Below are positions 31,163 through 40,345 of a stretch of DNA of 64,000 nt, one piece after another. The translations under genes were made by a program, and so were the position numbers. The stretch lies in the NCBI GenBank assembly GCA_002344205.1, contig DDSZ01000020.1, forward strand, positions 19,663-83,662, given 5' to 3'. The notes below the pieces were generated by a model. That model saw nothing but the letters and a program-made list of their open reading frames with translations. It was not told the origin of the DNA and ran no database searches. Position 1 is the first letter of the stretch, and each line of letters begins with the position of its first letter. This stretch comes from Opitutaceae bacterium UBA2377. GTDB taxonomy: Bacteria > Verrucomicrobiota > Verrucomicrobiia > Opitutales > Opitutaceae.

Positions 31163-33706
31163 ATGAACACCCGACTCGCAACCCAAGTCAGCCTTGCTGC
31201 TGGCATCATTGTTATTTGCGGCGGCACCGTGGTGCTCACAGGCTGGCTCACCGGCATAGGAGTGATGACCAGCTTCCTTCCAGGCTGGCTGGCCATGAAG
31301 GTCAACACGGCCATCGGATTTCTGCTCAGTGGGCTCGCATTGGTCCTATTCTCCGCGCAGGTTGCGACCCCATCGCGCCGGCTCACCGGTCAAGTGTGCG
31401 CAGCAGCAGCAGCGCTGTTGGGCCTGCTGACTTTCCTGCAATATATGCTCGGCCGGGATTTTGGCATCGATCAGTGGCTAATCCCCGAAAAGCCGGGGGC
31501 AGTGCAAACCGTCCATCTGGGAAGGATGGCTCCGGCTACAGCCTTGGCCTTCGTGCTCGCCGGCGTCGCCCTGTTGCTTCCGCGCACACGTTTCGCACGC
31601 ACTTTCCAGATGCTGGTGCATCTTACCGGACTGCTCGGACTGATCAGCGCGTGCCACTACTTTTATCTCGGCCGACCGCTGCTGCCCTACACCCAGATGG
31701 CGATCCATACGGCGGGGCTTTTTATGGTGCTGGCGTGCGGCCTGCTCGCCATGCGGCCCGAGTCCACCCTGGTCACCGTGATGACCGGCGACACCGCCGG
31801 CAGCCGGGTGTCGCGCCGGCTACTGCCAGCGGCCACGTTCGTTCCTCTGGTCCTCGGCTGGTTTCTGATCCACGGTGACCGCTACGGCTGGTATGATTTC
31901 GCCACCGGCACCTTGCTCTTCGCGGTGAGCCTCGTGGGCATCCTCGGCGGGCTGGTCTGGGTCTATGCCGTGCGCCTGCATCGGGCGGATCTCAAACGCC
32001 GGGCGGCCGATGCCCGTATTCTCGCACAGTTGGAGCGACTCAACCTGCTGGAGCAGGTCACCCGGGCCATTGCCGAGCATCAGGATCCGGAAAGCATCCA
32101 CCAGGTGGTTGTCCGCCGGCTGGAAGAGAGCCTGCCGCTGGATTTTTGCGCGATCCTGCTGCGCGAGGCTGACGGGCAAGCGGTGTGGGCGGCGCACTTC
32201 GGACTGCACGAGCCGGAACTGGCCGAAACACTGCAAGGATTGGATCTGGCAGATCCCGCACTGAATGGAGCGGTGGCAGGTCGGCTGATGCATGAATCGA
32301 ATCTGGCTGCCACGACTGACGGATCGCCGCTGATCAACCGGCTGCGCACGGCGGGCATGGGGTCCGCGGTCTTGGCACCGTTGGCTACGGAAGATAAGGT
32401 ATTTGGCTTCCTCGTGGCGGTGCGACGGGCACCGGACAGCTTCAGCAGCGGCCTGTGCGAGTTTCTCACGCAGACGGCAGACCATGCCTCCCTGGCCACC
32501 CATCAGGCCCGGCTGCGGTGGCAGCTCCAGCAGGCCTACGACGACCTGCGTCACACCCGACAGAGCCTCCTGCAACAGGAGCGGCTCAATGCGCTCGGCC
32601 AGATGGCGAGCGGCATCGTCCATGACATCAACAACGCCATCACGCCGGCCTCGCTCTGCGCGGAGATTGTCCTCCAGACCGAGACCGGCCTCGGGCCGAA
32701 ATCGAGGGACCTGCTCCAAAACATCCAGAAATCCATGTCCAATGTTGCCCAGACCGTGGCGCGCCTGCGCGGCTTCTACCGGGGCAACGAACCCGAAGAA
32801 CGGCTCGCACCGGTGAATCTGAACGCGATCATCAAGGAAGTGGTGAAGCTGACCCGGGCCCGCTGGTCCGATATGCCCCAGCAGGCCGGCTTGGTGGTCG
32901 AACTGGAGCTGGATCTGTCGTCCGATGTTCCCGTGCTGGAGGGCGTGGAGGCGGAATTCCGGGACGCGGTCACCAACCTGATTTTCAATGCCACCGATGC
33001 GATGCCACAAGGCGGACGGATTACCGTGCGGACCAGGCTGCAACCGGCCGGCCCGCAGCAGGTGCCGCCGGCCCGGGTAGTGTTGGAGGTCAGTGACACC
33101 GGGACCGGCATGGATGAGCAGACCCGACAACACTGCTTGGAACCGTTTTTCACGACCAAGGGCCAGGGTGGAACCGGCATGGGCTTGGCCATGGTCTACG
33201 GCATGGTTCAACGGCACGACGGAACTCTTGATATCGACAGCACTCCCGGGAGGGGGAGCACTTTTCGCATCGGCCTCCCGCCGGCCTCCGGCCAGCGCAC
33301 CGATGCCGCAGTGCCCGCGGTGCGGCCGGAACCGGAACGCGACCTGCGCATATTGTTGGTCGATGATGATCCCCTTATCCTCCGCTCGCTGCGCGAGGTG
33401 CTATCCAGCGACGGTCATACCGTGAGGGCCTGTCCTGGCGGGCGGGAAGGGCTGGATGCACTCGCAACCATGCCGGGCGACGAAAAGTTTGATGTAGTGA
33501 TCACTGACCTCGGCATGCCACAGGTTGATGGTCGCACCGTGGCGGCCGCAGCCAAGGCCGGCGGAGTGCGTGCCGTCATCCTGCTCACAGGCTGGGGGCA
33601 ACGGATGGATACGGGAGCAAGTCCGCCCCTGCATGTGGATTTGGTTCTCCCCAAGCCACCCAAGCTGCCCGACCTGCGGGCGGCACTGGCCCGTCTTGGT
33701 GGATGA
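31163..33706 (+). CDS. Membrane hybrid sensor histidine kinase
   Basis: The ATG at 31163 gives 847 residues. About eight hydrophobic helices fill residues 8-260, followed by a GAF-like domain (about 290-445) and a HisKA helix with the phospho-acceptor His in GIVHDINNAITP (about 490). The ATPase domain has NLIFNATDAM (N box), DTGTGMD (G1) and GTGMGLAMVYG (G2). A C-terminal receiver domain follows, with LLVDDDPLI and phospho-acceptor Asp in VITDLGMP. The receiver would pass phosphate on to an unseen partner. It is convergent with the coupling-protein gene, with adjacent stops. Confidence 0.93.
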   Translation: MNTRLATQVSLAAGIIVICGGTVVLTGWLTGIGVMTSFLPGWLAMKVNTAIGFLLSGLALVLFSAQVATPSRRLTGQVCAAAAALLGLLTFLQYMLGRDFGIDQWLIPEKPGAVQTVHLGRMAPATALAFVLAGVALLLPRTRFARTFQMLVHLTGLLGLISACHYFYLGRPLLPYTQMAIHTAGLFMVLACGLLAMRPESTLVTVMTGDTAGSRVSRRLLPAATFVPLVLGWFLIHGDRYGWYDFATGTLLFAVSLVGILGGLVWVYAVRLHRADLKRRAADARILAQLERLNLLEQVTRAIAEHQDPESIHQVVVRRLEESLPLDFCAILLREADGQAVWAAHFGLHEPELAETLQGLDLADPALNGAVAGRLMHESNLAATTDGSPLINRLRTAGMGSAVLAPLATEDKVFGFLVAVRRAPDSFSSGLCEFLTQTADHASLATHQARLRWQLQQAYDDLRHTRQSLLQQERLNALGQMASGIVHDINNAITPASLCAEIVLQTETGLGPKSRDLLQNIQKSMSNVAQTVARLRGFYRGNEPEERLAPVNLNAIIKEVVKLTRARWSDMPQQAGLVVELELDLSSDVPVLEGVEAEFRDAVTNLIFNATDAMPQGGRITVRTRLQPAGPQQVPPARVVLEVSDTGTGMDEQTRQHCLEPFFTTKGQGGTGMGLAMVYGMVQRHDGTLDIDSTPGRGSTFRIGLPPASGQRTDAAVPAVRPEPERDLRILLVDDDPLILRSLREVLSSDGHTVRACPGGREGLDALATMPGDEKFDVVITDLGMPQVDGRTVAAAAKAGGVRAVILLTGWGQRMDTGASPPLHVDLVLPKPPKLPDLRAALARLGG

Positions 33707-35230
33707 TCAGATTGAAGCCTTGGCGGCACGTTGGCTTACCCGCTCCACGGGTGCCGGCTGGTTACCCCGAGTGAACCGGGTGAACGGTAGCGTCAGCCGC
33801 AACGGCCGTCCGATCCTCCGGGGATGTTTCAGGACGGCCACGCCTTCGTCCAGTGCCAGCAGGGTGGCCGGCTTGAACCACGGCTCATCCGCCATTTGCC
33901 AGTTTTGCGAGGTGCGGCCGCCGCTCACGCCACCGGAGTATTTCCTGACCTCCCGGGCGCCCAGCTTGTCGGCGAGGATCTTCGCGCCCTTTTCATCGGC
34001 CGCGCGAAAATGGATCTGGGTGCGCAGGTTTGCCATGAACACATCGGCCTTGTTCGGGGTGTCGAACGACGCGTAAAGCGAGAGCGGGGTCTGCGTGGCG
34101 GAGATCAGGCACACGCCCGCCTCGCGCAGTTCGTCCACGGCCAGATGATCCGAAAACCCGTCCTCGGAAACGAGGGTGGTTTTCTGGCCCTCGTCGAGGA
34201 CAAGCACGATGACATTGCGCCGGCGCATTTCTGCCGGCGGCAGGTCGAACCGCCGGAACGCATGCAGAAAGAACAGCTGCTTGAAGAGCAGGTTCAGGTA
34301 GCGCCGTTCCACCTGGTAGGTCTGCGGCACGGACAGGCAGATCAGCCGGCCGGCATCGACCTCGGCCAAGGTGAAGTTGGGATCGATCGAGCAAACCACC
34401 TGCCGGATATCCGGCGGCGTGTAGGGCCGCAGGAAATTGGCGACCGTGTAGACCGTCCCGCTTTTCTGTTCCGGCGGCTGGGCCGCAAAGTCCTTGAAAT
34501 ACTGCTGCTCCGCCGCCGCGGCCGGATGGGTGGACTCGCCCAGCCGGGCCAGCAGGAGTTCGGTCTCGGAGGAGATGCAGATGGCATCGTGGACATTGGC
34601 CAGCGTCACGGGCAGGTCCGCCGCCTCCAAGGCGCGCATGCCGTGGGTGATGACGTCGCGCGCGGTCTCCTTGAAAAAGGCCTGTCCGCCCTTCTGGCCT
34701 GCCGCGGTCGCGGTATCCACGATTATCTTGGCGTAGGTGCTCCACGGCACGGCGGGATCGCCGAGCAGGTTGAGACGCAGCGGCGGGATCCAGGATTCGG
34801 GGGATACATGGGTGGGCCTCACGCGGATCAGCCGCAGCGTGTCCGTCTGGCCCAAGGACCGGGCCATGGCTTCGAGCGGCGGCCAAAGGGCACCCTTGGA
34901 ATCCACCGCGAGGATGCCCGTGCCAGGCAGGGTGGAGCGAAGCCCGTGCATGATCGGCACCACGGCCCGCGCCGTCTTGCCGGTGCCGGTGGCGCCCGTG
35001 ATGAAGAAATGGCAGCAGGCCTCGTCCCGGGTCCACTCCAGCCCCCACAATTTCAGCACGACGGCACGATCTGTAGTAGCCGTGCCGGTCAGCGCGACAT
35101 AGGCCAGCCAGAGGGCCAGGGCACCGCAGAGCAGGGCGAGCCCGTAGCCGGTTCCTGTAGCCAGATGGCCGCGAAACCAGGCCGCGCCTGCAAGGCAGGC
35201 GGCGATGAGCACAACCACCCTCACTTTCAT
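33707..35230 (-). CDS. VirD4/TraG-type coupling protein
   Basis: The 507-residue protein has two N-terminal transmembrane helices (about 4-20 and 28-48) and a RecA-type ATPase domain. Walker A is ITGATGTGKTARAVVP (about residues 77-92) and Walker B is VIVLVLDEGQK (about 345). Coupling proteins bring the relaxase-DNA complex to the mating channel. It is the last gene of the minus-strand group with the ParA-like gene and faces the relaxase group across oriT, as in many conjugative elements. Confidence 0.9.
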   Translation of the reverse strand: MKVRVVVLIAACLAGAAWFRGHLATGTGYGLALLCGALALWLAYVALTGTATTDRAVVLKLWGLEWTRDEACCHFFITGATGTGKTARAVVPIMHGLRSTLPGTGILAVDSKGALWPPLEAMARSLGQTDTLRLIRVRPTHVSPESWIPPLRLNLLGDPAVPWSTYAKIIVDTATAAGQKGGQAFFKETARDVITHGMRALEAADLPVTLANVHDAICISSETELLLARLGESTHPAAAAEQQYFKDFAAQPPEQKSGTVYTVANFLRPYTPPDIRQVVCSIDPNFTLAEVDAGRLICLSVPQTYQVERRYLNLLFKQLFFLHAFRRFDLPPAEMRRRNVIVLVLDEGQKTTLVSEDGFSDHLAVDELREAGVCLISATQTPLSLYASFDTPNKADVFMANLRTQIHFRAADEKGAKILADKLGAREVRKYSGGVSGGRTSQNWQMADEPWFKPATLLALDEGVAVLKHPRRIGRPLRLTLPFTRFTRGNQPAPVERVSQRAAKASI

Positions 35231-35721
35231 GCGAGAAACACACTCAAGGCGAGGAGCACGCCGAGAGTGACACCGATGAGCAGGGCGGCAAGCAGCTGGC
35301 GGTGTTGGCTGGCGCGAATGCCCGGAGCGATCGTGGCGAGGGACTTTTCGAGCGTCTGCAATTGGGCTACCGCCTGACCGAGCGGCTTGGCCAGCAGGGT
35401 GTCGATCTGGCCGGCAAGCTGTGCCGGCTTCTGCTCAAGCTCGGCCTGCACGCCGGCCAGCGCGTCACCGACCCCGGCCACGGTTTCGGCGGCCTCCGTC
35501 AGGGTTTCGATCCGGTTGTCCAGGGAAGTGCGCAACTCCAACGCCAGAGCGCGCAAAACGTCCTCCGAGCGCTGCAGCCGCCGCCAATGCCAGGCCAGCA
35601 GGAGATAAACGGGGTCGCCCGGGTGCAGCTTGTAGTGCGCCGGAATCCAGCGGAGATCGTCGGGCAACGACTCCGGGTCGAGCCATTCCGGCGGCACGGT
35701 TTCCTTTTTGCCCGGGCTCAT
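35227..35721 (-). CDS. Coiled-coil protein with C-terminal membrane anchor
   Basis: From the ATG at 35721 (MSPGKKETVPPEWL) the protein has 164 residues. Residues about 45-140 form amphipathic helices with repeated Leu and Glu/Gln, and a hydrophobic C-terminal helix (LLAALLIGVTLGVLLALSVFLA without interruption) anchors it in the membrane. It overlaps both neighbours by four bases, lying between the ParA-like ATPase and coupling-protein genes. It may tether the coupling protein or relaxosome to the membrane; the family is not recognised. Confidence 0.68.
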   Translation of the reverse strand: MSPGKKETVPPEWLDPESLPDDLRWIPAHYKLHPGDPVYLLLAWHWRRLQRSEDVLRALALELRTSLDNRIETLTEAAETVAGVGDALAGVQAELEQKPAQLAGQIDTLLAKPLGQAVAQLQTLEKSLATIAPGIRASQHRQLLAALLIGVTLGVLLALSVFLA

Positions 35722-36425
35722 GCGATCAACAGGGACCGTGCCCGTTCGAACTCCCCGGCCATGTGCGCGTGGAAGCGGATGCACCGCGAACGGTCCAGCA
35801 GATGCAGCTCCTCGGCATGGCGTCCCCGGCCCACGGTGAGATTGGCGGATTGCAGGCGGTTGCGGGTCACCGCAGTGAGGCCGGGCAGGTCGATCTCGAC
35901 GGTGCCCATCTCCGCGAGCCGGCGCCGGGCCTGACTTTGGCCAAACAATGCGAGTTCTTGGCTGTCACGCAGATTCCGGATCACGAGCCAGCGCACGCGG
36001 GAACCGTGGGAGTCGAGCAGTTCGGCGATCTGGGAGTTGGCGTCCTTGTCGTCGGTGGCAATGACCACGAACACGATGACGCAGCCGAACTCCTCCTGTA
36101 ATTCGGGCAGCCGGGTCTCGTCGAGATAGGCCAGCAGCTTGCTTCCGCCGGAGGCGCGGTTGTCCACCAGCACGACCTCGGCCTCGGACAGGGCATGCAC
36201 GAGGCGGTCGAGCACCCCCAGCTTGTCGGCGTCCCCTTCGGTGTTGATGAACTCCGTGCCGGGCACGAGCCGGTAAAACGTGGAATTGGCGTGGTCCAGG
36301 TCGAAGGTCTTCACCCGGACGCCGGCGTCCTGCAGGTGGTCGTAAATCAGGGTGGCGACAAAGCTCTTGCCGATGCCGCCCTTGTCCTGCGGAAAGAGGA
36401 TGAGTCGCTTGGCCGGCACCGTCAT
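35718..36425 (-). CDS. ParA/MinD-like P-loop ATPase
   Basis: The start at 36425 (MTVPAKRLILFPQDKGGIGKS) gives 235 residues with the deviant Walker A KGGIGKS at about 15-21. A switch I-like DLDHANSTF and a Walker B-like VVLVDNRASGG follow. These are features of ParA-type ATPases found beside relaxase and coupling-protein genes, where they may help DNA partition or relaxosome placement. The start overlaps the upstream stop by one base. Confidence 0.88.
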   Translation of the reverse strand: MTVPAKRLILFPQDKGGIGKSFVATLIYDHLQDAGVRVKTFDLDHANSTFYRLVPGTEFINTEGDADKLGVLDRLVHALSEAEVVLVDNRASGGSKLLAYLDETRLPELQEEFGCVIVFVVIATDDKDANSQIAELLDSHGSRVRWLVIRNLRDSQELALFGQSQARRRLAEMGTVEIDLPGLTAVTRNRLQSANLTVGRGRHAEELHLLDRSRCIRFHAHMAGEFERARSLLIA

Positions 36426-36781
36426 CAGTAGTGGTCGCGTGCGACCTTGGGTCCGCGTTGCTGGCCGGTGCCGGTAACGGGCCGACCGGAGCCCGTCGTC
36501 GGACCGGCAGGACGGCGCTCCCCGGCGGCAAGGTCCTGCCGTGCCCGCTCGATTTCCAGTTTGGTGAAAGACCGCCGGCAAAATACGCCCACCCCGGCCG
36601 GGGAGACCTTCAGACCATGTTGGGTCAATGACGCCGCGATCTGCTCATAGCTCATGAACTTGGCCCGCCAGAGCAGCAATACATCGCGATAGGGCTCCAG
36701 CAGGCCGCGGTGGTGGGCGGTTGGGTCATAGTCCCGGGCTTGGGCCAGCAGGCGGGCGTGCAGTTCGTGGGTTTCCGGCAT
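36425..36781 (-). CDS. Small oriT-proximal accessory or regulatory protein
   Basis: From the ATG at 36781 the protein has 118 residues. A helix-turn-helix-like stretch is visible at about 33-70 (LLLWRAKFMSYEQIAASLTQHG), followed by a glycine-, proline- and arginine-rich tail. It is the first gene of the minus-strand mobilisation group and is divergent from the relaxase across a repeat-rich region. An accessory protein binding those repeats is a reasonable inference; no named family is recognised. Confidence 0.65.
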   Translation of the reverse strand: MPETHELHARLLAQARDYDPTAHHRGLLEPYRDVLLLWRAKFMSYEQIAASLTQHGLKVSPAGVGVFCRRSFTKLEIERARQDLAAGERRPAGPTTGSGRPVTGTGQQRGPKVARDHY

Positions 36782-36798
36782 GGTCCGGTAAATTAAAA

Positions 36799-36813
36799 CG
36801 TATGGCTTATAAG
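36799..36813. promoter_or_regulatory. Operator-like motif shared with the virB control region
   Basis: CGTATGGCTTATAAG here matches CGTATGGCTTTTAG at 18,834 in 12 of the first 13 positions. Both copies lie just upstream of element transfer genes, this one 18 bases from the start at 36781. A common regulator would couple mobilisation with mating-pore expression. This is inference from the shared sequence. Confidence 0.45.
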
Positions 36814-36848
36814 TAAAATCAAAAGTGCCGATGTCCTCCCGGCCACAG

Positions 36849-36919
36849 AGTAGTGGCGAAGTAGTGGTCGAGTAGTGGCGGAGTGATGGTGTCACCACCA
36901 ATTCCTAGCGGACGCTAGG
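36849..36919. other. Probable oriT: four 11-bp iterons and an inverted repeat
   Basis: AGTAGTGGY units begin at 36849, 36860, 36871 and 36882 (the last is AGTGATGGT), an exact 11-base period that puts them on one DNA face. A small palindrome GGTGTCACC follows at 36888, then CCTAGCG-GA-CGCTAGG at 36904-36919. Iterons plus a tight inverted repeat directly upstream of a MobF relaxase gene is the classic oriT layout. The nick site cannot be placed from sequence alone. Confidence 0.6.
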
Positions 36920-37110
36920 GGTGGCGTGTCCCCGGATTTATGAGTGATACAGGCGGCTTTTGCCGCTTTGAAGAGGTATCGTCTGCGGTGGGTGATGGCG
37001 AAAGGACAGGATCCCTTGGTTTTGCCAGGAATGGTTCGTTCCCGGGCAGGTTGGTCCGAATAATTCGTATTAGAACTAGAAAAAGTATGGGAATTAGATA
37101 GGGTTGTTCC

Positions 37111-39759
37111 ATGGTTCGATTCGACAAGCCCTGTGTGGTTGTGGCCGGTGCCGTGGAGTATTTCCGCGAGCACATGGCCGTCGGTGATTACCTGACCCAG
37201 GATGGCCGGGTGGAGATGTCATGGGTTGGAACCGGCGCGGCACGCCTCGGGCTGGCCGGCCGATGCCAACGGGAGCATTTCGAGAGCCTTTGCCGGGGAC
37301 TGCATCCGGCGACCGGCGCCAAGCTGATGGTCCGGGACAAAGGTGCCCACCGGCGGGTTTGTTTTTTCGGCCAGATTTCACCGCCCAAGGACGTATCGGT
37401 CCTGTATCTGGTCGGTGGGGATGAACGGATCGGCCGGTGGTGGCAGGAGGCCGTCGCGGAGACTCTCCAGGAAGTCGAAGCGCTTACGGCCACCCGCATC
37501 CGCCGGTCGGACCAGAACGCGGACCGCTGCACCGGTTCGCTGGTCGGGGCCATCGTGACCCATGACGCCAACCGGGCGCTCGACCCCCAGTTGCACACCC
37601 ACCTCTGCATCATGAACCTCACGTTCGATGCGACGGAGCAACGCTGGAAAAGCGTCCAGCCCTCCGGATTTTACCGCCATCAGGGCTACTTGCGGGAAGT
37701 CTGCTACAACAAGCTGGCGGCACGCATGACCGCAGCCGGCTATGAATTGGAAGCGGGCCGGCGGATCGGCTTCCAGGTGAAGGGCGTTCCCGAGGAACTC
37801 AGGGCGCTCTTCAGCAAGCGCCGGCAGGAAATCCTCCGACGGGCCGCCGAGTCCGGATCCTCGTCCCAGGATGCTTTGCAGGCGATTGCCGTGGAGAGTC
37901 GGGCGCACAAGTCCCATGCTACGGCCGCCGCACTGCGGGCGGGGTGGCTGCGGGAAGCCGGCCCACACATCGAGGTCCTGCAGCAAGTGATGGCCAAGGC
38001 TTCCGGTCGTCCGGCTCCGGAGTCCCGGATCACCCCAAGCGAGGCCCTGCGGTCGGCGGAGGCACATGTTTTTGAGCGCAAATCGGTCGTCGATGACCGC
38101 TTGCTCTTGCGCGAAGCGCTGGTTGCCGGCCGTGGCTCCGTGCCGCTTGCTGCACTGAAACAGGCTCTGGGCCGACGCGAGCACAGCGGGGCGTTGCTGC
38201 GCTTAGGCGATGAAATAGCCTCCCGTGAGGGTCTCGAAGCAGAGCGTGAGTTTACCGGTTGGGCGGCCGGCCGGCTGCGCCATTTTGGTCCGCTGGGCAG
38301 CGTGCCTGCCCTGCGAGGGTTGGGCGATGACCAGGCCGAGGCCGTGCAGGCGGTGCTTGGCTCCCGCTCCGGCGTGATGGTGCTGCAGGGCGATGCCGGG
38401 ACCGGCAAAACCACTTCGCTGAAGGCTGTGCTGGCCGGAATCGAGCAGGGTGGGGGACGGGTTTTTGGGTGCGCGCCCTCCTCCGGGGCGGCCGACGTCC
38501 TGCGGCGGGAACTCACGGCGGAAGCCGACACCTTGCAGCAATTGCTTGCGGGCGAAGCCCTCCAACGGGCCGTGCGCGGCCGGGTCCTGCTGGTTGATGA
38601 GGCCGGTCTAATCTCGGTCACTCAGATGCGCTATCTCTGCCGGCTGGCCGACCACAACGGCAACCGGCTTCTGCTGGTGGGGGACACGAAGCAGCATCAT
38701 TCCGTCGAGGCCGGTGACGCGCTCCGCTGCCTGCAGGAGTTTGCCCGGGTGCCGGTTATCCGTCTGACGGAAATCCGCCGGCAACACGATCCGGTCTACC
38801 GCAGGGCCGTCGCAAGGCTGGCCCGGGGAGATGCCTTCGGGGCATTCAATGAGTTCAACCGGCTGGGTGCGGTGCAGGAAATCCGCCAGGAATCGGCCAT
38901 GTTTGCGACCGCGGCCGCGGACTATGTGCGTACCGTCCGCGCCGGGAAGTCATGCCTGGCGATCTCGCCGGTCTGGGAGGAAATCCGTGCATTTACGGCC
39001 GCGGTCAGGGCACGGTTGCGTGATGCCGGCGTGCTTGCCGGCGAAGACCGGGTTTTTGCCACCGTGGAGCCCTTCAAATGGACGGTGGAAGAGCGCCGTC
39101 GCAGCCAGAACTACCGTGCCGGTGATGTGCTCCTGTTTTACCGGGATGTTGGTGGCTTCAGCCGATATGATTCAGCGACGGTTGTCCGGGTAGAAGGGAG
39201 GGAACTGGTGCTGCGTGATGCAGCGGGTGCTGAACGGCGGATCGAACCGAGTCGGTGCGGAGGCTTTACCGTTGGCTCCACGGCGGAGCTCCCGGTGGCG
39301 CCCGGCGACCGTCTTCTGATCCGGGCCAACGCAAAGCCAGCCAACCTGCGCAATGGTGATCTGGTCGAGGTGGCGTCCATCGCTCCGGATGGTGCCCTCA
39401 CCTTGAAGGGTGGACGCACGGTTCCGCCATGGTTTCGCCAATTCAGCCATGGCTATGCCGCAACCTCCCATGCCGCACAGGGGAAGACAGTGGACCGCGG
39501 CATTCTGCTCATGGCCGAAGCCGGCATCGCTGCGGGCAACCTAAAACAGGCCTATGTCTCGAACTCCCGCTTCCGCGAAAGCCAGATGATCTACACCACC
39601 GACAGGGAGGCCGCGCGCGAATCCATGATGCGGCCCTCCGACCGCAAGCTCGTCAGTGAGCTCATCGGTCTGGTCGAAGGGGAGAGCCCTACGCCTCACG
39701 GTTGGCGTGCCCGCTGGGCAGCACGCATGTCACCATCGGTCCGACTTTCGGCTGCCTGA
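37111..39759 (+). CDS. MobF-family relaxase/helicase (TrwC/TraI-like)
   Basis: The 882-residue protein carries both functions of a MobF relaxase. In the N-terminal TrwC domain the catalytic tyrosines are in AVEYFREHMAVGDYLTQDG (Tyr17 and Tyr27), and the metal-binding histidines are in HDANRALDPQLHTHL (about residues 150-165). A superfamily 1 helicase follows, with Walker A LQGDAGTGKTTS (about 427-438) and a DEAGL Walker B (about 500). It nicks oriT, stays bound to the 5' end and unwinds the transferred strand. It is close to TrwC in size and much shorter than F TraI. Confidence 0.94.
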   Translation: MVRFDKPCVVVAGAVEYFREHMAVGDYLTQDGRVEMSWVGTGAARLGLAGRCQREHFESLCRGLHPATGAKLMVRDKGAHRRVCFFGQISPPKDVSVLYLVGGDERIGRWWQEAVAETLQEVEALTATRIRRSDQNADRCTGSLVGAIVTHDANRALDPQLHTHLCIMNLTFDATEQRWKSVQPSGFYRHQGYLREVCYNKLAARMTAAGYELEAGRRIGFQVKGVPEELRALFSKRRQEILRRAAESGSSSQDALQAIAVESRAHKSHATAAALRAGWLREAGPHIEVLQQVMAKASGRPAPESRITPSEALRSAEAHVFERKSVVDDRLLLREALVAGRGSVPLAALKQALGRREHSGALLRLGDEIASREGLEAEREFTGWAAGRLRHFGPLGSVPALRGLGDDQAEAVQAVLGSRSGVMVLQGDAGTGKTTSLKAVLAGIEQGGGRVFGCAPSSGAADVLRRELTAEADTLQQLLAGEALQRAVRGRVLLVDEAGLISVTQMRYLCRLADHNGNRLLLVGDTKQHHSVEAGDALRCLQEFARVPVIRLTEIRRQHDPVYRRAVARLARGDAFGAFNEFNRLGAVQEIRQESAMFATAAADYVRTVRAGKSCLAISPVWEEIRAFTAAVRARLRDAGVLAGEDRVFATVEPFKWTVEERRRSQNYRAGDVLLFYRDVGGFSRYDSATVVRVEGRELVLRDAAGAERRIEPSRCGGFTVGSTAELPVAPGDRLLIRANAKPANLRNGDLVEVASIAPDGALTLKGGRTVPPWFRQFSHGYAATSHAAQGKTVDRGILLMAEAGIAAGNLKQAYVSNSRFRESQMIYTTDREAARESMMRPSDRKLVSELIGLVEGESPTPHGWRARWAARMSPSVRLSAA

Positions 39760-39761
39760 TC

Positions 39762-40109
39762 ATGGACGTGCATGCACATTCAAGGCGACTGCTCGCCAGA
39801 CCCGTGCATTCTTGGGGAGAACTGGCTGAAAAGGGAGGGGATGCGGTGGCTGTCCGTTTTGTCCTGGTCGACCGGGTGGTCACCTATCCCACCGCCCAGT
39901 TCAAGCGCTGGGAGCATTTGCTCGGGGACCATGAGACGTTTGTCATTCGCACCGACCGGGAGGAGGTGGTGATCGAGGGCCGTGATCTCACGCCAATACG
40001 AACCGCGCTCGATCTTGGCCGGTTGTGCGAGCTGCGCCTCAACTACTCGGCGAAGGTCGGCGCCCGCCCCGGGCCGCAGATCCGTCGCATCACGATTGAA
40101 GCGACATGA
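39762..40109 (+). CDS. Hypothetical protein downstream of the relaxase
   Basis: The ATG at 39762 lies two bases after the relaxase stop and gives 115 residues; the longer in-frame start inside the relaxase was rejected. The protein is soluble and mixed alpha/beta, with no recognised motif. Translation coupled to the relaxase suggests a role in mobilisation or control. Function unknown. Confidence 0.6.
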   Translation: MDVHAHSRRLLARPVHSWGELAEKGGDAVAVRFVLVDRVVTYPTAQFKRWEHLLGDHETFVIRTDREEVVIEGRDLTPIRTALDLGRLCELRLNYSAKVGARPGPQIRRITIEAT

Positions 40110-40345
40110 TGTGTGGTTCCAAAACTTCGTATGGACTTACGCTTCGAACGCCTCGCACAGGTCTGCATACACGAAATCCGTATGACTGTGGGAAAGCGCG
40201 AACGAAGCGAGGGATCGCCGCATGAATGTGCTGGGTGAATCTCGCGACACGTCTCGAATCCATGAAATCCGCGCGGCGATCCCTCCCGGTCACGAAATCG
40301 TCATGATGCTGCGCGCCAATGAAGGGGTTCGGGTGTTTACCTCTT
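40110..40345. repeat. Intergenic region with a 13-bp inverted repeat
   Basis: GAGGGATCGCCGC at 40209-40221 is repeated inverted as GCGGCGATCCCTC at 40273-40285. CGTATG occurs at 40129 and 40187, as in the element's other control regions. A plus-strand frame (40222-40461) overlaps the recombinase antisense and is not convincing. The repeat may end the convergent transcripts or bind a protein. Confidence 0.4.

Larger units (their letters stand above)
36782..37110. other. Divergent intergenic region between mobilisation operons
   Basis: These 329 bases hold the shared operator motif near the left end and the iteron/inverted-repeat block in the middle. The right 190 bases are AT-richer (for example around 37,060-37,095) and probably carry the relaxase promoter. 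No gene is supported in it. Confidence 0.6.

Noticed and set aside
33824..35377. 517-codon plus-strand frame opposite the coupling protein
   Set aside because: The minus strand encodes a convincing VirD4-type ATPase; the plus frame has no motif and the composition of an antisense shadow.
36849..36892. CRISPR array or plasmid replication iterons
   Set aside because: The units are 11 bases with no spacers, and no replication-initiator gene is nearby. The relaxase context favours oriT.
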